Below, one piece after another: positions 1 to 7,519 of a stretch of DNA of 64,000 bases. How positions within the stretch are numbered: position 1 is the first letter of the stretch; the number at the start of each line of letters is the position of its first letter. The translations under genes were made by a program, and so were the position numbers. The stretch comes from CAVSRC01 sp963730325. GTDB lineage: Bacteria; Pseudomonadota; Alphaproteobacteria; Rhizobiales; Kaistiaceae. The DNA is taken from NCBI GenBank assembly GCA_963730325.1, contig CAVSRC010000016.1, positions 62,001 to 126,000 of the forward strand, read 5' to 3'. A model generated the notes under the pieces. The model had not been told where the DNA came from. It was given only the letters and a program-made list of their open reading frames with translations, and did no database searches.

Positions 1-672
1 ACCCTGTCGCTGATCCTGCCCCGCTTCACCCGTTCGACCGTGGGCCCGACCCTGACCACCACGCAGGGACTGCTTTTTGCCGCCATCACGATCGTTCTCT
101 ACGCGACCTTCCTGGCGATGCAGACCGTCCGCCATCGCGACTATTTCGTTCTGCATACCGAAGGGTCGGAGGGTGCGGAGCATGGAGGGGATCATGCAAG
201 CCACGGCCATGTGCAACCGCGAACGGTGCCCTATCACGCCATCTTCCTGCTGCTGACGCTGATCCCGATCGTGCTCTTGTCCAAGAAGCTCGCGATCGTC
301 GTCGATTTCGGCACCGAGACGCTTGGACTGCCCGAGGCGCTGGGCGGCGTGCTGGTCGCGGTGCTGGTGCTGTCGCCGGAAGGGCTGGCGGCCTACGAGT
401 CGGCGGCGGCCAATCACCTGCAGCGCGCGGTGAACATCTGCCTCGGCTCGGCGCTTGCCACCATCAGCCTGACGATCCCCGCTGTCGTCGTCATCGGCCT
501 GATCAGCGGGATTCACGTCGAGCTCGGCCTGGCGCCCACCGAGATGATCATCCTCCTGCTGACGCTGGCGATCAGCGTGCTCACCTTCGGCGCGGTGCGC
601 ACCAACATGCTCCAGGGCGCGGTGCACCTGGTGGTGTTCTTCACCTATATCGTGCTGATCTTTCAGCCGTGA
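1..672 (+). CDS. chaA: Calcium/proton antiporter, ChaA-like (5' truncated by window edge)
   Basis: The reading frame is open from base 1, so only the C-terminal part of the gene is present, about 223 residues. It encodes hydrophobic segments and the second exchanger alpha-repeat (GSALATISLTIPAV-like), preceded by LSPEGLAAYESA, which is typical of ChaA and related Ca2+/H+ exchangers of the inner membrane. A His-rich hydrophilic loop (EHGGDHASHGHV) lies between membrane spans and may sit on the cytoplasmic side. The internal GTG at base 40 is unlikely to be the start, because the homologous frame continues upstream of it. The family exports Ca2+ or monovalent cations against protons. The next gene is convergent, about 60 bases away, with only a weak short hairpin between. 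Confidence 0.8.
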   Translation, partial: TLSLILPRFTRSTVGPTLTTTQGLLFAAITIVLYATFLAMQTVRHRDYFVLHTEGSEGAEHGGDHASHGHVQPRTVPYHAIFLLLTLIPIVLLSKKLAIVVDFGTETLGLPEALGGVLVAVLVLSPEGLAAYESAAANHLQRAVNICLGSALATISLTIPAVVVIGLISGIHVELGLAPTEMIILLLTLAISVLTFGAVRTNMLQGAVHLVVFFTYIVLIFQP

Positions 673-730
673 ACCGTGGCGCGCCCCGACGATCCGACCG
701 GATCGCCGGGTGCGGACCGCGCGGCCGGAT

Positions 731-2336
731 CTAGTGGCCCGCGTGCAGCGGCCTGATCGACGGCATCGGCGGAATCAGCGCGCGCTCGGCCGGCGTGATC
801 GCCTCAGGATCGATGACCTTGCCCCATTTGGTGCGCGCGGCCATCTCGTCCCGGTTGGCCTTCGACAGGAACGGGCCGCTGTTGGCCGGCTGCCAGCCGC
901 CGCCCAGCGCCTTGTAGACGGCGATCAGATTGGTCACCACGTCGGCGCGCACCTGGGTCAGCCGCTGCTGGGTGTGGAGCACCACGGTCTCGGTGTTGAG
1001 CACGCGTGAATAGTCGGCGGTGCCCTGCCGGTACTGGTCGAGCGCGATCTTGGCGGCCTTCGACGCCGCCGCCGAGGCGCGCGACAGGTAGAGCACCTGC
1101 TGCTTCGCCTTGAGGAAGGCGGTGAGCGCATCCTCGGTCTCGCGATAGGCCTTCAGCACGGTCTGCTGATAGCTGATGATCGTTTCCTGATAGCGCGCGT
1201 CCTGCACCCGGACATTGTTGATGATGCGGCCGTAGTTGAGGATGTTCCAGGTGATGCCGGGATTGATGAGGCCGGTGAGGCTCTTGCTCGTGAAGAGATC
1301 GCCGAAATCCGACGCCTTGAAACCGATCTGCCCGGTGAAACCGAACTGCGGATAAAGATCCGCCTTGGCGACGCCGATCTGGGCGGACTGCGCCGCGGCG
1401 CGCATCTCGGCGGCGCGAATATCCGGACGCCGCGCCAGCAGGTCGGCCGGAATGCCGACGCCGATCCTGGCCGGCGGATTGGGGATCGCCCCCCACCGAC
1501 GAACGGCGGCGTGGACATCGCCCGCCGGCATGCCGAGCAGGACGGCGAGCGCGTTCTCCGCCTTGGCGAGGTCGGCTTCCAGCGCGGGGATCTCGGCCTT
1601 GGTGTTGTTGAGCAGCGCCGTCGCTTCCTCGACGTCGAGTTCGGTGGTCACGCCGTCCTTGAAGCGCAACTGCGTGATCTTGAGGCTCTCGTTCTGGGTC
1701 TTCACATTGGCGCGCGCCAGCGCCAGCTCCGCCTGAAGCTCGCGGATCGCGACATAGGCGGTGGCGACGTCGCCGACCAGCGTGACGCGGACATCGTCGT
1801 AATTGGCGATCTGCAGCATCAGGTTCGCGGTCGCGGCCTGGACGCCGCGGCGCACCTGACCCCAGATATCGAGCTCCCAACTGGCGTCGAAGCCGGCTGA
1901 CCAGGTCGAGAAATGCGGGTCGAAACCGGGCAGGATGCTGGCGACCTGCTTGGTCAGCCCGACGTCCTTGGAAATCTTCTCGTACTTGTAGTCGATGCCG
2001 ACCTTCTGGCTTTGCGGAAAGCGGTCGCCGAGGACGATGCCGAGTTGCGCGCGCGCCTCGATAGATGCGCACCGCGGCGACCTGGAGGGTGAGGTTCTGC
2101 TCGAAGGCGGTGGCGACCAGCCCGTCGAGAACCGGGTCCTTCAGCAGGTGCCACCATTCGATCGACGGCTGGGTGCGCTCGCTGACGCTTGGATCGGCCG
2201 CGCCCGTCCAGTTGGCCTTCTCGGGCGCAAGCGGCACGAAGAAATCCGGTCCGACGAGCGCGCAACCGGCCAACAGGGAACCGGCAAGGATGGGCAAGGC
2301 AAACCGGCCGACAGCCGCTGGTACTCTGGTACTCAT
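731..2336 (-). pseudogene. Outer-membrane efflux lipoprotein, NodT/OprM family, with one frameshift
   Basis: The product is the outer-membrane channel of a tripartite efflux pump. The start ATG at 2336 opens a lipoprotein signal peptide with lipobox LLAGC, followed by the family start GPDF and the QNLTLQVAAVRIY helix. At about 2058-2066 one extra base shifts the frame. Reading on in the other frame restores EARAQLGIVLGD, then WELDIWGQVRRG and an intact remainder to HAGH. No other stop or erosion is visible, so this is either a very recent mutation or a sequence error. It is the last gene of the operon DUF3302-HlyD-NodT, 92 bases after the HlyD gene, and would give that adaptor an exit duct. 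Full length would be about 534 residues, normal for the family. Confidence 0.8.
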
Positions 2337-2428
2337 GCCTAATCCCCGTCTCCCCATGGCCCGTTCGGCTGGCCAACACGTTCACATGACGCCGTGACAG
2401 TTCCTCGTTGGCCTGCCCCGCGCGCGGA

Positions 2429-3571
2429 TCAGAGATCCAGCGGGAACAGGAAATTGGCCCAGCTATAGAGCCGGATGTTGATGCGCCGCAGAAGCTCGAA
2501 GGCGGCACTGCGCCCGGTGTAGATGGCAACGGCGCCATGCGCGCCGGGCGGCAGGAAGGCTTCCGGATCGTCGAAGGTCACCTCGACGGCGAACTTGCCC
2601 TGGAGCTTGGGCAGGATGAAATCCGGTATGCGGCCGGACGGCACATACTGGCCCTGCCCGGTCGCCCACCAGATCGCCGCGACCTTGCCCTCGAAGATCT
2701 TGCCCGGGTCGATGTCGAGCGCGATCTCGACGGCATCGCCCGGCTTCACGAACTTGATGTGCTCCTGGAAGAAGGCGCCGAGCATGTAGGGCGGATCGTT
2801 GGTGACGAAGCCGGCGATGGCGCCGATGCGGAAATCGCCGACGACGAGGCCGGGATGGGCCTGCTGCGAGACGATGTAGCCGTCAGCCGGAGCGACGATG
2901 GTCGTCTGGTCGAGATAATACTGCGCCTGGGCCACCTGGGCGGTGGCCTGGGCGACGCTGGTGTTGACACCGCCAACGTTGCTGTCCCTGGCGTACTGCG
3001 CCTTCTGCAGCGTCGCCTGGGCGGCGCCGAGGGCGGCGGTATCGGCCTCCACCTGGGCGTTCCACTTGTCCACGTCCTCGCTGCGGGCGCCGCCCTGGCT
3101 CGCCAGATCCGTGTAGCGCTTCTGCTGTGCCTTGGCGTAGGCAAGCTGCGCCTCGGCCTGGGCCTGCTGGTCGCGCGCCGCCTGCACGTCGGCGTCGAGG
3201 ATCTTGAGGTTCTGCTTGGCGGCGGCAAGCTGCGCCTCGGCCTCCTTGAGCTTCTGCTCGTAGATCGTCGAATCGAACGTGTAGAGCGGCGTGCCCTTCT
3301 TGACCGGCTGGTTGGCCTCGACCAGCACCTCTTTGAGAAGCGTCGGGCCCTCCAGCCGCGGCACGATCTGGACAGTGTTGCGGATGAGATGGGCGTCGAT
3401 GGTGTAGGGGGCGTTGAAGCGCATGCCGATCATGAAGATCAGCAGCAGATGGAAGCCGATCCAGAACGAGAGGATGCCCCAAACGATGTTGAACTTCAGC
3501 CACTTGAACTTGAAGAAGACAAGCCAGATGGCGACGGCGTAGATGACCGTGATGGTGAGTGCCATGCCCAT
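2429..3571 (-). CDS. HlyD-family membrane-fusion protein (YibH/YiaV type)
   Basis: This 380-residue periplasmic adaptor of an efflux system has two N-terminal membrane segments (about residues 5-20 and 27-48). A first barrel-sandwich half follows (residues about 70-105, VQIVPRLEGPTL), then a long coiled-coil hairpin rich in Ala, Gln and Glu (about 105-215), the second half (TTIVAPADGYIVSQQ) and a beta-barrel. The double N-terminal hydrophobic region and the preceding DUF3302 gene match the E. coli YibI-YibH and YiaW-YiaV pairs. The start at 3571 has GGGAGCGG upstream; a second ATG lies two codons later. No RND, MFS or ABC pump gene is adjacent, so the inner-membrane partner is either the DUF3302 protein or encoded elsewhere. 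Confidence 0.85.
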   Translation of the reverse strand: MGMALTITVIYAVAIWLVFFKFKWLKFNIVWGILSFWIGFHLLLIFMIGMRFNAPYTIDAHLIRNTVQIVPRLEGPTLLKEVLVEANQPVKKGTPLYTFDSTIYEQKLKEAEAQLAAAKQNLKILDADVQAARDQQAQAEAQLAYAKAQQKRYTDLASQGGARSEDVDKWNAQVEADTAALGAAQATLQKAQYARDSNVGGVNTSVAQATAQVAQAQYYLDQTTIVAPADGYIVSQQAHPGLVVGDFRIGAIAGFVTNDPPYMLGAFFQEHIKFVKPGDAVEIALDIDPGKIFEGKVAAIWWATGQGQYVPSGRIPDFILPKLQGKFAVEVTFDDPEAFLPPGAHGAVAIYTGRSAAFELLRRINIRLYSWANFLFPLDL

Positions 3572-3586
3572 CGCGATCCGCTCCCG

Positions 3587-3985
3587 TCAGGCTTCAGGCG
3601 CGGGGTCGGGCAGAATCGTCGGCCGCTCGACTTCGGCCTTCTTCGGCTTGTCGTCTGGGCTGAGCTTGGCGATCTCCTCGTCGATCGCCTTCTTCTCCGC
3701 ATCCGGGAAGCGGCGGACATCGATGGTCAGCGAGTCGTGATAGGCCCAGATGAAGGCGTGGATCCACGGCACCACCGCCAGCGCCCCGGCCCACCCCATC
3801 AGCTTCACGGTCTCGGCGTGCGGATGCCGGCGCTCGATGGCGATCTTGCCCGGCATGCCGAGGATCCAGATGACGATCGAGAAGATCGCAATGATCGCAA
3901 CCAGCAGGAATGCGAACATCAGGTAGGTGTAGCCGTCGATCGGACCGGGAATGAATCCCGCGTCTGGCGGTACTTCCCTGATCAT
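3587..3985 (-). CDS. DUF3302 family inner-membrane protein (YiaW/YibI-like)
   Basis: This 132-residue protein has two predicted membrane segments (YLMFAFLLVAIIAIFSIVIW at about residues 20-40 and a second near 65-80, WAGALAVVPWIHAFIWAYH), followed by a charged, Pro-rich C-terminus. The domain is known as the partner of YibH/YiaV-type HlyD proteins, and the next gene downstream, 15 bases away, is exactly such a protein. Its biochemical role is not established. The start at 3985 is chosen because GGGAGGGG lies about nine bases upstream and the family sequence begins there. It is the first gene of the three-gene efflux operon, so the promoter should lie in the gap after 3985. Confidence 0.8.
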   Translation of the reverse strand: MIREVPPDAGFIPGPIDGYTYLMFAFLLVAIIAIFSIVIWILGMPGKIAIERRHPHAETVKLMGWAGALAVVPWIHAFIWAYHDSLTIDVRRFPDAEKKAIDEEIAKLSPDDKPKKAEVERPTILPDPAPEA

Positions 3986-4413
3986 TGCACCGTCGCCCCT
4001 CCCGAACCGTCCGATTGCCGAGATCAGTGTTACCCGTGCGGATGATCCTATGACGGACCCGCGGGCGAGCAAAGCCAAAATGCCCGCGCTGCTTCTCGCG
4101 ATGACCGGGCTCGCGCGTCTTGCGCGCCCACCGGACTTAGCGCGCAAACCAAAAACCGAATCGCAGCGGCGCTTTAGTCCAACTGGTTGCCGTATCAGGT
4201 CAGGAGCGTCCGGCGTCGCCGCGCCCGCTCGATCGCCCACGGCCGGAGCCCGCAAGCTGCGGACAGGCAGGGGCAGAACCGGCAAAGTATGCCTGAAATG
4301 CCATTTGAATATTGCGACATCTTCATTTGCGCATGCGCAGTTGACGGGCGTTCAGGACAGGCCCATGAACGATCTGTTCGGGAGTTACTTCTGGCGACGG
4401 GGAGGTACGTCCC
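3986..4413. other. Intergenic region between two divergent operons
   Basis: I see no convincing gene in these 428 bases. Short frames lack plausible ribosome sites or family resemblance. The stretch must hold the promoters for the DUF3302-HlyD-NodT operon (leftward) and the small-protein-dsbB operon (rightward). The AT-richer part near 4285-4330 is the best candidate for the latter, but no clear -35/-10 pair stands out. Confidence 0.4.
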
Positions 4414-4572
4414 ATGATGACTGTCACATACGCTTTGCTGGCCCTTGCCTGCATTCTGCTGTGGCGACGGGTCCAGTGGTCGTGGACCCTGGTGATGGCC
4501 GCACTGGTGCTGGGCATCGTCATCTTCATGCAGGACGTTGATTTCTCCTCCAATCTGGGGATCCAGCTATGA
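4414..4572 (+). CDS. Small 52-residue membrane protein upstream of dsbB (DUF5993-like)
   Basis: The frame starts ATGATG after a strong ribosome site (GGGGAGG at 4399-4405) and ends in a TGA that overlaps the dsbB ATG (ATGA at 4569-4572). The product is almost wholly hydrophobic in two stretches (ALLALACILLWR and WSWTLVMAALVLGIVIFM) separated by a short RR turn, with a polar tail DVDFSSNLGIQL, so a two-helix hairpin in the inner membrane is likely. Size, topology and position before an unusual DsbB resemble the small family DUF5993, an assignment from memory that a profile search should test. The translational coupling suggests it works with the disulfide-bond enzyme, for example as an accessory subunit; this is inference. 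Confidence 0.75.
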   Translation: MMTVTYALLALACILLWRRVQWSWTLVMAALVLGIVIFMQDVDFSSNLGIQL

Positions 4573-5183
4573 CCCGCGAGGACGGACTGTCACCCGACCT
4601 CGCGCGCATCCTCAATTTCCTCGGCATGCTGGCGATGATCGGCGTCCTCGTCGGCGCCTATGTCTACGAGTTCGCCTATCGGGAACTCCCCTGCACGCTG
4701 TGCCAGTTGCAGCGCGTCGCCATGCTGGCGGTCGCCGTCGGCGCGGCGATGAACGTGATGCTCGGACCCAGTGCACGCAATTACGGCGTCTGCCTGGTCT
4801 CGGCCGTGCTCGGCCTCGGCGCCTCGATCCGCCAGACCGCGCTGCACATCAATCCCTTCTTCGACACGGCGAAGGGCGAGCCGACGCTGCTGGCTACCAC
4901 CAATCCGCCCTTCGGCCAGCCGGTCTGGGGCCTCGATCTCTACGTCTGGGGCGTCATTCTGTTCAGCGTCGTGATCCTCGCGGTGGGCATCGTGCAGCTG
5001 TTCAAGGGGCAATTCCGGGAGATGGCGGCGGGCGCGCCGGACAGGCTGGCCCGCCTGGCCGGCGCAGGCGTTGGGCTGCTCGCGCTGCTGGCGGTCGCCG
5101 AAACGGTGACCACGTTCATGGAATGCGGCTTCGTCGCCTGCCCGAACGACGGCAGCTGGAACTGGTGGCTGTTCAGTTCGTAG
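4569..5183 (+). CDS. dsbB: Disulfide bond formation protein B, variant subfamily
   Basis: This inner-membrane quinone-linked oxidase of DsbA has 204 residues and about five hydrophobic segments. The N-terminal redox pair is present (CTLCQLQR, Cys42 and Cys45). The usual second cysteine pair in the large periplasmic loop between helices 3 and 4 is absent: the loop HINPFFDTAKG...GQPVWGLDLY has no Cys. Instead two cysteines lie after an extra C-terminal helix in MECGFVACPND (Cys186 and Cys191). This looks like the branch of DsbB proteins with an ECG...CP tail rather than the E. coli form. The start overlaps the stop of the preceding small membrane protein. A strong palindrome follows the stop codon. 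Confidence 0.85.
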   Translation: MTREDGLSPDLARILNFLGMLAMIGVLVGAYVYEFAYRELPCTLCQLQRVAMLAVAVGAAMNVMLGPSARNYGVCLVSAVLGLGASIRQTALHINPFFDTAKGEPTLLATTNPPFGQPVWGLDLYVWGVILFSVVILAVGIVQLFKGQFREMAAGAPDRLARLAGAGVGLLALLAVAETVTTFMECGFVACPNDGSWNWWLFSS

Positions 5184-5184
5184 G

Positions 5185-5226
5185 GGCGGGCGGGCGCGAA
5201 GGCGCCTGACGGCGCCCTCGCCCGCC
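5185..5226. terminator. GC-rich hairpin between dsbB and a convergent gene
   Basis: A near-perfect inverted repeat: GGCGGGCG and GGCGCC on the left pair with GGCGCC and CGCCCGCC on the right around a TGAC loop. It begins two bases after the dsbB stop and ends just before the stop of the convergent gene, so it can act for both. There is no clear U tract. Confidence 0.6.
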
Positions 5227-5230
5227 GTGC

Positions 5231-5632
5231 CTATGAGCCGAGCAGCACGGCACGGAATTTCTGCTGGGAATCCTGCGCCATCTGATCGACCACATACATC
5301 TGGTTCTCGGTCAGGATCTTGGACAGCGCCGTTTGCTGCTCGGTGCGGATGTCGTCCATCTGCGATTGAAGCTTGAGCAGCGTCGTGAAGGATGGCTTCT
5401 GGCCGTAGGTAACGTTGAGGCTGCTGAGGACGGCCAGACGCTGCTTGACGCCGTCCTGGAGAATCGCGTCGACCTGCGTCAGCTCGTCCCCGGTCAGCGC
5501 GAGCTTGGTTTCAACCGCGGATACGTCGGCTTCAAGCAAGGACTGGAAACTGTCCTGGGCCAGCGCCGCGTTCGCCAGCAACATGCCGGCGACCAGCTGC
5601 ACGGCCGCGGCAAGCATCGCAATGCGTCTCAT
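5231..5632 (-). CDS. Small secreted protein, function unknown
   Basis: The 133-residue product begins with a typical signal peptide (MRRIAMLAAAVQLVAGMLL, cleavage after ALA-Q near residue 25). The mature part is helical and charged, with LTGDELTQVDAILQDGVKQR and TLLKLQSQMDDIRTEQQ, which recalls the helical hairpins of Spy/CpxP-like periplasmic proteins, but no LTxxQ motif is clear and I do not assign a family. The start at 5632 is supported by GGGAGGG about eight bases upstream. It is transcribed alone and faces dsbB. Confidence 0.7.
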   Translation of the reverse strand: MRRIAMLAAAVQLVAGMLLANAALAQDSFQSLLEADVSAVETKLALTGDELTQVDAILQDGVKQRLAVLSSLNVTYGQKPSFTTLLKLQSQMDDIRTEQQTALSKILTENQMYVVDQMAQDSQQKFRAVLLGS

Positions 5633-5802
5633 CAGACATCCCTCCCAAGTGGATCGTCCTCCGGCAGGTAGGCCGAGATTGCGACGTTTCGTTGTCTGCC
5701 ACAAGCTCGGGTTGTCGTGGCGATGACGGTCGCGATCGGCCCCGGCCGAATGATAGACTGGTCGTTTATCGACCCGACAACTCCAGGACCGAGCGTGACC
5801 AG

Positions 5803-6222
5803 ATGAGCGAACCCGAGAGCTATATTCCCGATGGGCTGATCACCACGATCAGCCGACACTCGGTGCCCGACACGATCAACCACCTCGCCGAAATCGTCGA
5901 GTCCAAGGGCTTGGTGGTCTTTGCCCGCATCGACCACAAGGCCCATGCGGCGGAAGTCGGCGTGACGCTGAGGCCGACGCAGCTGTTGATCTTCGGCGAG
6001 CCGTCGAGCTGGGCGCTGCTCATGCAGGAGCGTCAGCCGGTCGGGATCAACCTGCCGATGAAGGCGCTGGCCTGGGAGGACGAGAACGGCGAGGTCTGGC
6101 TGACCTATTACGACATTCAGTGGCTGGCCCTTCGTCATGGGCTCGGGCCCGAGGCCGAGGCGAGCGTTCGCGCCATTGCCAGCACGATGGCGGCGGTGGC
6201 CGTCGCCGCCACCACCACCTAG
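5803..6222 (+). CDS. DUF302 domain protein
   Basis: This 139-residue protein contains the DUF302 fold: SVPDTINHLAEIVESKGLVV, then FARIDHKAHAAEVG, PTQLLIFGEPSSWALLMQ and INLPMKALAWEDENGEVWLTYYD, all in family order and spacing. No signal peptide or membrane segment is present, so it is probably cytoplasmic. The domain's molecular function is unknown. The start ATG at 5803 is where the family begins; the frame is open further upstream, but that extension is Arg/Asp-rich and overlaps the divergent promoter region. The gene is divergent from the small secreted protein at 5632. Confidence 0.85.
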   Translation: MSEPESYIPDGLITTISRHSVPDTINHLAEIVESKGLVVFARIDHKAHAAEVGVTLRPTQLLIFGEPSSWALLMQERQPVGINLPMKALAWEDENGEVWLTYYDIQWLALRHGLGPEAEASVRAIASTMAAVAVAATTT

Positions 6223-6276
6223 AGCACTTCACGAATTACGTCGCGCGCCCGGCCAACCGGCCGGACGCCGCCGCGT

Positions 6277-6582
6277 CTAGCGGCAGGGCTTGGCGCTGGC
6301 GTTGCAGGTCCAGATGCCGCCGGATTTCGTGCAGTGCTGGCTCTTGTTCTGGGCCAGCGCCCACACCTGCCACGAAATGCCATAGCGCGTGCCGGCAGCC
6401 GACGACCAAGACGTCCGCGCCATGCTCAGCGCGGTGGACTGAACGGGGGCCGAAGCGCTGCGCACGATATAGGGCTTGCACACATAGGCAGCCGCCGAAG
6501 CGGCGACCGGCACGCCGGTCACCGCGGCGCCGACAAGAGCGGCCAGCGCGACATGCCGGATCCTGGTCCAATTCTCAGACAT
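6277..6582 (-). CDS. Small exported protein, function unknown
   Basis: The 101-residue product has a signal peptide (about residues 1-32, ending VAASAAA) and a short mature domain with four cysteines (YVCKPYIVRSA, HCTKSGGIW, TCNASAKPC), which suggests disulfide bonds in the periplasm, fitting the nearby dsbB. The start at 6582 follows GGGAGGG at a good distance. I do not recognise the family. It is transcribed alone, convergent with the DUF302 gene. Confidence 0.65.
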   Translation of the reverse strand: MSENWTRIRHVALAALVGAAVTGVPVAASAAAYVCKPYIVRSASAPVQSTALSMARTSWSSAAGTRYGISWQVWALAQNKSQHCTKSGGIWTCNASAKPCR

Positions 6583-6865
6583 GGCTTCCCTCCCAAGGCA
6601 CATGGATTGATCGACGCGCGGCAAGGCACGAGGCCGCCAGACGTCCCGAGTCAGGCAGGCAATTCAACATCCCATCACCGCATTTGCACCAAATTACGGC
6701 ACCCCGACAAGGGTCGATCTCGGTTGCTGCGCGGCAATCGCCGGCTCGGCAGGTCGCTGCGGCGGCCGGCAAGGTCGAAGCGGCCTTCGCCGTCATCGAC
6801 AAGGCGCTGGAAGAACTGGCTGAAGGGTGGCGACGCGGTCGCTTTCCGACCGCCGGTGCCGTGGC

Positions 6866-7072
6866 TCAGTGGCCGCTGGTGCCGTGCAGTCTGGGGCAGA
6901 CCGCGCGCAGCACGTTCATGGCCGGGCACCTGTCGGCGAATGCCGCCCGGAACAGGCCAAGGCCGACGAAGGCGGCCAGCAGGAGCCAGTAGGGCGAGAC
7001 GAAGTAGCCGAGCGCGAGGGACAGCAGAACCAGCAGGCCTGCCACGGCGAAACTGGCGCGTTCGACGGTCAT
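6866..7072 (-). CDS. DUF2892 small membrane protein
   Basis: This 68-residue protein has the pattern of DUF2892 (YgaP-like transmembrane domain): MTVERASFAVAGLLVLLSL, a Gly-rich second helix WLLLAAFVGLGLFRAAFA, then a C-terminal Cys pair (DRCPAMNVLRAVC). The start at 7072 is supported by GAGGAGTGCATC directly upstream; the frame is open further but that part is Arg-rich and not family-like. In many proteobacteria such proteins sit with rhodaneses and ArsR-type persulfide sensors. Here the divergent neighbour is such a regulator, so control by sulfide stress is likely. The protein may support sulfur transfer at the membrane; this is inference. Confidence 0.8.
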   Translation of the reverse strand: MTVERASFAVAGLLVLLSLALGYFVSPYWLLLAAFVGLGLFRAAFADRCPAMNVLRAVCPRLHGTSGH

Positions 7073-7176
7073 GATGCACTCCTCGCGAATGTCCCGGTGC
7101 GCCGGATCGCGGCGCCCGGCGCGCGACGAGCCGGTCCGCCCGGCGCTCGCTTGCATCTAGCACCCGGACGTCATAA

Positions 7177-7192
7177 ATTCAATATTATGAAT
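7177..7192. promoter_or_regulatory. SqrR/BigR-type operator ATTC-N8-GAAT
   Basis: The sequence ATTCAATATTATGAAT is an inverted repeat with ATTC and GAAT arms eight bases apart, the spacing described for SqrR operators. It covers the ATG of the ArsR-type gene (7187-7189), so binding would block its expression and, from the same AT-rich island, that of the divergent DUF2892 gene. Confidence 0.65.
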
Positions 7193-7519
7193 GTGAAGGA
7201 CATGATCCCGGCCAGCGATTTGGCCGCCGGTCTCATGCGCAGCCTGTCGCACCCGCAGCGCCTGCTGGTGTTGTGTGCGCTGGGCAGCGGCGAAAAATCG
7301 GTGTCGGAGCTGCGCAGCCTGCTCGGCGGCGTCGGGCAGGTGCCCATGTCGCAGCAGCTCATGCGGCTGAGGGCAGACGGGCTGGTGGAATCGCGGCGCC
7401 AGGGAACGACGGTCTACTATCGCATCGCCCAGCCGGAGGTGTTGCTGGTCATCGGGGCGCTGGAGACCGCCTATTGCGCCCCGGCCACCAAGGCGAAGCT
7501 GGAAAGCAGGCCGGGCTAG
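7187..7519 (+). CDS. ArsR-family persulfide-responsive repressor (SqrR/BigR-like)
   Basis: A 110-residue winged-helix repressor. The helix-turn-helix region VSELRSLLGG...VPMSQQLMRLRADGLVESRR and the wing GTTVYYRIA are typical. Two cysteines, Cys30 (LLVLCALGSGEKSV) and Cys97 (ETAYCAPA), match in context and spacing (67 residues; 66 in BigR, with one extra residue in the loop) the pair that forms a di- or tetrasulfide in BigR and SqrR. The ATG at 7187 is chosen because upstream sequence is not coding-like; the operator overlaps this codon. It probably represses itself and the divergent DUF2892 gene until reactive sulfur species accumulate. Its stop shares CTAG with the convergent M24 gene. Confidence 0.85.
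   Translation: MNVKDMIPASDLAAGLMRSLSHPQRLLVLCALGSGEKSVSELRSLLGGVGQVPMSQQLMRLRADGLVESRRQGTTVYYRIAQPEVLLVIGALETAYCAPATKAKLESRPG

Noticed and set aside
2408..4045. A 545-codon plus-strand frame opposite the HlyD and DUF3302 genes
   Set aside because: The opposite strand has family motifs, ribosome sites and normal operon spacing; this frame has low complexity and no recognisable domain.
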